A stretch of DNA of 11,632 nucleotides from Fidelibacterota bacterium (GTDB taxonomy: Bacteria; Bipolaricaulota; Bipolaricaulia; UBA7950; UBA9294). Shown here one piece after another: positions 6,334-11,632 of this stretch; the first letter of the stretch is position 1, and each line of letters begins with the position of its first letter. The stretch covers positions 1 to 11,632 of the forward strand of contig JAJRTG010000109.1 of NCBI GenBank assembly GCA_024278395.1. Direction: 5' to 3'. Position numbers and translations under genes: made by a program. The notes beneath the pieces were generated by a model. It did not search any database, was not told where the DNA came from, and worked only from the letters and a program-made list of their open reading frames with translations.

Positions 6334-6346
6334 GGAGGTAAGGATA
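6334..6346 (+). promoter_or_regulatory. infC ribosome-binding site and AUA start codon
   Basis: GGAGG (6334-6338), within the longer ATAGGAGGT, lies 5 nt before ATA at 6344-6346. The infC frame is open back only to TAG at 6332-6334 and holds no ATG, GTG or TTG before residue 18 of the protein. The AUA therefore has a near-ideal Shine-Dalgarno and is the only plausible initiator. Confidence 0.8.
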
Positions 6347-6856
6347 AAGGAGACACTACGCGTCAACGAACGGATCAGGGAACCTGAGATCCGGGTGATC
6401 GACGAAAACGGGAACAACCTCGGAGTGATGCCGACGGCCCAGGCCCTCGCCCTCGCCAAGGAGAAGGGGCTCGACCTGGTGGAGGTCGCCGGCCAGGCGA
6501 AGCCGGTGGTGTGCAAGATCGTCGATTACGGGAAGTACTACTACCAACAGGCGAAGCGCGAGCGCAAGCAGAAGCGCCGCTCCCGGTTGAAGGAGATGAA
6601 GTTTACGATCAAGATTGGGGAGCACGATTTTCAGACGAAGATGAGGCGGGTGCGCGAGTTCCTCACTAAGGGAGACATGGTGCGGGTGAGCATCTTCTTC
6701 CGCGGGCGGGAGATCGTGCACATGTCGCGGGGGCAGGACCTGCTCAAGCGGGTCGCCGCCGAGGTGAGCTACATCGCGCGGGTGGAACAGGCCCCAAAGG
6801 CGAAGGGCAAGGTCCTGCAGATGCTGCTTGTCCCCACGCATCCCCGCCAAGGATAG
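6344..6856 (+). CDS. infC: Translation initiation factor IF-3, non-standard AUA start
   Basis: 170 residues if started at ATA 6344. IF3 binds the 30S subunit, prevents premature 50S joining and proofreads the start codon and initiator tRNA. The N-domain has RVNERIREPEIRVIDENG (6-23), then LGVMPTAQALALAKEKGLDLVEV. A linker contains YGKYYYQQAKRERKQKR, and the C-domain has the conserved KFTIKIGEHDFQTKMRRVREFL and VSIFFRGREIVH stretches. The first standard in-frame start is GTG at 6395, which would delete the conserved RVNExIR segment and leave it without a usable ribosome-binding site. ATA with GGAGG 5 nt upstream gives MKETLRVNERIR, the expected N-terminus. E. coli infC uses AUU and is autorepressed because IF3 rejects non-standard starts; the same logic is inferred here. 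rpmI and rplT follow, the classic trio. Confidence 0.95.
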   Translation: MKETLRVNERIREPEIRVIDENGNNLGVMPTAQALALAKEKGLDLVEVAGQAKPVVCKIVDYGKYYYQQAKRERKQKRRSRLKEMKFTIKIGEHDFQTKMRRVREFLTKGDMVRVSIFFRGREIVHMSRGQDLLKRVAAEVSYIARVEQAPKAKGKVLQMLLVPTHPRQG

Positions 6857-6869
6857 GAAGGAGGAGAAA

Positions 6870-7064
6870 ATGCCTAAGCAGAAGACGCACCGAGCCGCGA
6901 AGAAGCGGTTCAAGTTCTCTAAAACCGGGAAGGTTCTGCATCACATGTCGAACTACTTCCACAAGAACGTGAAGAAGCGCCCGAAGGCGAAGCGCCAGGC
7001 CCGGCAGGACAAGGTGCTCACCGGCGGGCAGGCAAAGAGGATCAAGAAGATGATTCATACCTAG
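6870..7064 (+). CDS. rpmI: 50S ribosomal protein L35
   Basis: 64 residues, MPKQKTHRAAKKRFKFSKTG with later HKNVKKRPKAKRQARQ and a terminal KRIKKMI, a typical short, very basic L35. The ATG at 6870 is chosen over an in-frame upstream start at 6828, which lies inside infC. AAGGAGGAG precedes the ATG with normal spacing and the family N-terminus is MPKxKTHR. It lies 13 nt after infC and 14 nt before rplT. Confidence 0.98.
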   Translation: MPKQKTHRAAKKRFKFSKTGKVLHHMSNYFHKNVKKRPKAKRQARQDKVLTGGQAKRIKKMIHT

Positions 7065-7078
7065 GTAGGAGGAGAGAA

Positions 7079-7440
7079 ATGCCACGTGCACGGGGAGGAA
7101 ACAAGAGACTGGAGAGCCGTCGAAAGATCATGCGGCTCGCCAAAGGGTTCAAGGGGAAGCGCGGTACATCGCACCGAATCGCCAAGCAGTCGGTGATGAA
7201 GGCGATGCGGAACAGCTACATCGACCGCCGCCGCCGCAAGCGCGACTTCCGCAGGCTCTGGATCACCCGCATCGGAGCGGCGGCGCGGCAGCACGGCCTC
7301 TCCTACTCCGAGTTCATCGGGGGGCTGGAGAAGCGGAAGATCGGGCTGAACCGCAAGATGCTCGCCGACATCGCGGTGCGGGACGCCGATACGTTCGCCG
7401 CCCTCGCCGAGATGGCGAAGGAAGAAGCGGTCAAGGGGTA

Positions 7441-7441
<1 letters not shown>
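7079..7441 (+). CDS. rplT: 50S ribosomal protein L20
   Basis: 120 residues, MPRARGG followed by RRKIMRLAKGFKGKRG and the basic YIDRRRRKRDFRRLWITRIGAAAR, then the globular part with FIGGLEKRKIGLNRKMLADIAV. L20 is an early 23S-binding assembly protein and in E. coli and Bacillus represses the infC-rpmI-rplT messenger. No separate leader that could host an L20-binding pseudoknot exists before infC here, because nadD ends 13 nt upstream. Control, if any, must be elsewhere or intragenic. GTAGGAGGAGAG precedes the ATG. The stop TAA shares its last A with the glyQ ATG. Confidence 0.98.
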
Positions 7442-8284
<843 letters not shown>

Positions 8285-8292
<8 letters not shown>

Positions 8293-10348
8293 TCTTCTGT
8301 TCGAAATCGGCACGGAGGAGCTCCCCGCCCTCGAGATCCCGCGGTTGGGGAAGGCGCTGCAGGAGGAGGCGACCCGGGAGTTCGCCGCCCGCCGGATCTC
8401 CTGCTCCAGAATCGACCTTTACTACACCCCGCGGCGCATCGCGCTCATCGTGCGCGACCTTGCGGAAAGGCAAGAGGACCGCGTCGAGGAGGTGAAGGGG
8501 CCGCCCGCCGCGGTGGCGTTTGACGCGTCCGGGAACCCGACCCAGGCGGCGATCGGGTTCGCCAAAACCCAGGGGGCATCGGTGGACGAGTTGGAGACCC
8601 GGGAAGTCGGGGGGAAGAGCTACCTGTATCTGCGCCGGAGCCTCCCGGGAAGGGAGACGGTGGAGATCCTCCCCGAGATCCTCCCCGATCTCGTCCGTCG
8701 GCTGCGCCCGAGCAAGTCCATGCGTTGGGACGATTCCGGGCTCACGTTCATCCGCCCGATCCGCTGGCTCGTCTGCCTGTACGGCGACGCCGTGATCCCG
8801 GTACGGCTCGGCCACCTGACGGCGGGACAAGAGACGCGCGGGCACCGGTTCATCGCACCGCAGCAGGTCACGATCGCCCGGGCGGAGGACTACGAAGAAA
8901 CGCTCTCCGGGGTCTTCGTCACCGTGGATCAGAAAAAGCGTGAGGACGCTGTCATGACAGCGCTCAAGGAAGCGGCGGCAGCCCGGGGAGGGAACTACCT
9001 CCTCGACCCCGTGCTCCTCACCCGGATCGTTAACGGGGCCGAGCATCCCGTCCCGGTGATCGGGAGCGTCCCGGAGGAGTTCCTCGACCTCCCGGTGGAG
9101 GTCGTGCAGGCGACCCTGCATGAGGAGGGGAAGTTCGTCCCGTTCGTCCTCTCCGACGGGACAAGCCCGTACTTCATGGGGTTCCGCGACGGCCTTCCCG
9201 ACGAGAAGGGGATCGTCCGCGCCGGGTTCGAACGGGTGGTCCGCGCCCGGCTGCGCGACTCGCGCTTCTTCTTCGAGAAGGACCGCACCCGCCCTCTCGC
9301 GGATCGGGTGCGGGAGCTCAAGAGCGTGATCTACGACGTCCGCCTCGGCTCCCTGTGGGAGAAGGTGGAGCGGATCAGGACCATCGCCGGGATGATCGCC
9401 GGCGCTCTCTCCGCCCCGCCAGCAGAGGTCGACCGGGCGGCGTTCCTGTGCAAGGCCGACCTCGTGACCGAGCTCGTGCGCGCGTTCCCCGAGCTGGAGG
9501 GGACCGCGGGAGCGATATACGCCAAGCTCGACGGGGAACCGGACCCCGTGGCGCGGGCGATCGGGGAGCACTACCTCCCGCGGGCGTCTGACGATCCCCT
9601 CCCGGCGACACCCGTGGGAGCGGCGGTCAGCCTGGCGGACAAGCTCGACACGATCGTCGGGGCGCTCCTCGTCGGCGAGGCCCCCAAGGGCTCGCGCGAC
9701 CCCTACGGGCTGAAACGCCAGGCGAACGCGGTCGTGCGGCTCGCGGTGGAAAAGATGGTCGACCTCGATTTCATCGCCCTCATCGACGAGATCAAGGAAT
9801 CCTACGCCACGGTCGAGAAGAAGGCGGATTTCTCCGAGGTGACCTCGTTCCTCGCCGACCGGGCGTCCCAGGTCCTGCGTCAGCGCTACGGGATCCCGCC
9901 CGACGTGATCGCGGCCGTCGCCGCGGCCGGGGTGGGGAACTTCTATCGCACGCTTCTGCGGGCGCAGGCGCTCTCCGCCCGGAAGGCCCGCGAGGACTTC
10001 GTCGCGCTGCGCCTCGGTTTCTCCCGCGCGCGTAACATCACGAAGTCGGTGGAACGGAGCGATTTCGACCCCGGCCTGTTCACGGAGGACGCGGAACGGG
10101 AGCTCTGGCGGGAGTACCTGAAGGCGGAGGGGGAGATCGTCCGCGACCTCGAAGCAGGGGACTACGCAAGGGCCCTCAATCGACTCCTCATGCTTAAGGG
10201 TCCGATCGATCGCTACTTCGATGAGGTATTGGTGATGGATGAAGACGAGGCGGTACGCAACAACCGCCTGGCGTTCTTGAAGGCCCTTTCCGATCTCTTC
10301 CTGCGCATCGGGGATCTCAGCCTGATCGCCGTTGAAAACAGGGACTGA
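8285..10348 (+). CDS. glyS: Glycyl-tRNA synthetase beta subunit
   Basis: 687 residues. This tRNA-binding subunit is needed with GlyQ for glycylation. The N-terminus PDLLFEIGTEELPALEIP is the family signature. Further landmarks are FIRPIRWLVCLYG, GHRFIAPQ, FVPFVLSDGTSPYFMGFRDG, then the HD-like region with LCKADLVTELVRAFPELEG, EHYLPR (428-433), SLADKLDTIVG and DPYGLKRQA (472-480). A C-terminal anticodon-binding domain ends VLVMDEDEAVRNNRLAFLKA. Full length and intact. It overlaps glyQ by 8 nt, with GAGAGGAG just before the ATG. The stop TGA overlaps the folB ATG (TGATG), continuing the coupled chain. Confidence 0.98.
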
Positions 10349-10728
10349 TGAAGACGAGGCTCTCCGCAGCGCGCCTTTTCGTTTCGGAGATCGAGGTGCT
10401 CGGGTTCCACGGCTGCTTCCCGGAGGAACGGGAAAAAGGGAATCGGTTCCGGATCGATCTGGAGATGGAGGGAGCACTGGAAGGGGCGATAGAGACCGAT
10501 CAACTTAAGGACAGCATAGACTACACGAAGGTGGTGGAGGCAGTCCGCGATGTCAATGAGAAAAAGAGATTCCGACTCATCGAGTCCTTCGCAGGTGCGA
10601 TCGCGGACGAGCTCCTCCACCGCTTTCCCAGGATCAACCGGTTGACCGTGCGGGTGCGGAAGCTCGCTCCGCCCGGATTGAAGAAGGGAATATGGGTAGC
10701 CTTCGAGCTCACGAAGGAGCGGGGATAG
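10348..10728 (+). CDS. folB: Dihydroneopterin aldolase
   Basis: 126 residues. It cleaves 7,8-dihydroneopterin to 6-hydroxymethyl-7,8-dihydropterin and glycolaldehyde in folate synthesis; the enzyme is an octameric T-fold protein. Visible motifs are VLGFHGCFPEERE (17-29, with E26/E27 in the position of the conserved pterin-region glutamate), DSIDYTKVVEAV, LIESFAGAIADEL (with E79 as the pterin-anchoring glutamate), and VRVRKLAPPG (K105 at the catalytic lysine position). ATG 10348 shares its first base with the glyS stop. The next step of the pathway, folK, overlaps its end, so product and substrate enzymes are co-translated. Length is at the normal end for the family. Confidence 0.96.
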   Translation: MKTRLSAARLFVSEIEVLGFHGCFPEEREKGNRFRIDLEMEGALEGAIETDQLKDSIDYTKVVEAVRDVNEKKRFRLIESFAGAIADELLHRFPRINRLTVRVRKLAPPGLKKGIWVAFELTKERG

Positions 10729-11225
10729 AAGAGGGACTTGTCTACTTCTGCCTCGGCTCGAACCTCGGTGATCGGAAGGCCCATCTGGAATTCGGGATCT
10801 CCGGACTGATAAAGGAAGGAGTGGAGATCGTACGACGCTCGTCGCTCTACGAGACCGAACCGGTGGGACTCACCGACCAGCCGTGGTTCCTCAACCAGGT
10901 CGTCGCCGGGAGGACCGACCTCCCCCCGCGGGCCCTCCTCTCCGCATGCAAGAGGATCGAACAGGAGGCGGGACGGCGGGAGACGGTGCGCTTCGGCCCG
11001 CGCGTCCTCGACATCGACGTCGTCCTGTACAAGGGGATGGTCGTCCATGAGCCCGACCTTGTGATCCCCCACCCGCGCATGCTCGACCGGCGGTTCGTAT
11101 TGGTCCCGCTTCTGGAGATCGCACCGCACATCCGCGATCCACGCAGCGGGAAGGAACTCGCACAGGTGCTTTACGGACTCGATGAGGGAAAGAAGGTGGA
11201 AAAATTAAAGGGAAACGAATTCTGA
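10692..11225 (+). CDS. folK: HPPK: 2-amino-4-hydroxy-6-hydroxymethyldihydropterin pyrophosphokinase
   Basis: 177 residues from ATG 10692. It pyrophosphorylates 6-hydroxymethyl-dihydropterin with ATP, the step after FolB. Motifs are YFCLGSNLGDR (18-28), SSLYETEPVG, WFLNQVV, the signature RFGPRVLDIDVVLY (100-113) with the two catalytic aspartates D107 and D109, and IPHPRMLDRRFVLVPLLEIAP. The ATG start overlaps folB by 37 nt and adds about 15 residues not expected in the family; its ribosome-binding site is weak and too close. An ATA at 10725, 5 nt after AAGGAG and overlapping the folB TAG as ATAG, would give MEEGLVYFCLGSN, a more typical N-terminus. I keep the ATG as the conservative choice. 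rng follows in the -1 frame, overlapping its 3' end. Confidence 0.93.
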   Translation: MGSLRAHEGAGIEEGLVYFCLGSNLGDRKAHLEFGISGLIKEGVEIVRRSSLYETEPVGLTDQPWFLNQVVAGRTDLPPRALLSACKRIEQEAGRRETVRFGPRVLDIDVVLYKGMVVHEPDLVIPHPRMLDRRFVLVPLLEIAPHIRDPRSGKELAQVLYGLDEGKKVEKLKGNEF

Positions 11226-11632
11226 TCTCAGTCGATTCCCCGGACGGGAAGGCGAAGCGGACCCGCGTCGCCATCCTCGAGGACGATCGGCTGATGGAGA
11301 TCTACTACGGACACCCGACGCAGGAACGGATCGTCGGGAACATCTACAAGGGAAAGGTGGAGGACGTACTCCCAGGGATGGGGGCGGCGTTCGTCGACGT
11401 GGGGGAGCGGAAGAGCCTGTTCCTCCCCCAGGGGGAGATCAACGACCGGGTATTGAAGGAGCACGGGTTCAAGCCGTGGCAGGGGGCGGCTCCGATCGAG
11501 AAGATCCTCCGCCCCGGACAGTCCCTGGTCCTGCAGGTGCGCCGGGGCGGGATCGGAACCAAGAACCCGCAGGGCACGACCAAGATCAGCCTCCCCGGCC
11601 GGTTCTGGGTCTACCTCCCGACCGAGGATCGA
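11204..11632 (+). CDS. rng: Ribonuclease E/G family endoribonuclease, N-terminal part, non-standard start
   Basis: 143 codons reach the right edge. RNase E/G cuts single-stranded RNA in rRNA maturation and mRNA decay. Visible features are KRILISVD and RTRVAILEDDRLMEIYYG, then the S1 RNA-binding domain opening RIVGNIYKGKVEDVLPGMGAAFVDVGE (in two conserved blocks) and KSLFLPQGEIND, further on LRPGQSLVLQVRRGGIGTK. The catalytic aspartates lie beyond the window. The frame is open back to TGA at 11183-11185 but contains no ATG, GTG or TTG before ATG 11294 (residue 31), which would cut off the conserved first strands. ATT 11204, preceded by AAGGTG (11193-11198), gives MKGKRILISVD and is preferred; ATT 11219 or CTG 11222 behind AAAGGG are alternatives. 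It overlaps folK by 22 nt in a different frame. Confidence 0.88.
   Translation, partial: MKGKRILISVDSPDGKAKRTRVAILEDDRLMEIYYGHPTQERIVGNIYKGKVEDVLPGMGAAFVDVGERKSLFLPQGEINDRVLKEHGFKPWQGAAPIEKILRPGQSLVLQVRRGGIGTKNPQGTTKISLPGRFWVYLPTEDR

Overview
The window is a compact, GC-rich bacterial chromosome segment made almost entirely of housekeeping genes, packed with minimal or negative spacing. It encodes ribosomal proteins L21, L27, L35 and L20, initiation factor IF3, methionyl- and two-subunit glycyl-tRNA synthetases, the GTPase Obg, NadD, two folate enzymes and the start of an RNase E/G. The two-subunit GlyRS, a MetRS with a C-terminal tRNA-binding domain, and bacterial IF3 and Obg make it bacterial. 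The gene order (obg-nadD-infC-rpmI-rplT-glyQ-glyS-folB-folK-rng) is not that of the common model phyla. With the high GC content it suggests a deep-branching, possibly anaerobic or thermophilic candidate-phylum lineage; Bipolaricaulota/OP1-like is a guess, not a demonstration. No mobile element, CRISPR array, rRNA or tRNA was seen.

Layout. Left edge (1-201, minus): the N-terminal 67 codons of a Kbl/BioF-type PLP acyltransferase. It diverges from 399-1046 (plus), an exported ferritin-like protein of the DUF2202 type that ends in a strong intrinsic terminator. Converging on that terminator is a MoaD/ThiS-like sulfur-carrier gene on the minus strand (1099-1386). metG (1498-3447) follows behind its own good promoter. 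A second good promoter at 3453-3481 then drives what looks like one very long operon reaching the right edge: rplU, a prp-like gene, rpmA, obg, nadD, infC, rpmI, rplT, glyQ, glyS, folB, folK, rng. Gaps are at most 31 nt and many genes overlap.

Functionally the operon couples large-subunit ribosomal proteins and their assembly GTPase to initiation (IF3), Gly-tRNA charging, NAD and folate cofactor synthesis (folate supplies the formyl group for initiator tRNA), and RNA processing.

The most interesting points are translational. infC has no ATG, GTG or TTG upstream of its conserved N-terminus and appears to start at AUA behind a strong Shine-Dalgarno. rng at the far end likewise lacks a standard start and probably uses AUU. 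folK may also use an AUA overlapping the folB stop codon. The Prp-like protein between L21 and L27 lacks both catalytic Cys and His, and the L27 beside it lacks the cleavable leader that Prp removes. A perfect 9-bp hairpin has the rpmA stop codon as its loop, just ahead of an obg start that has no Shine-Dalgarno.
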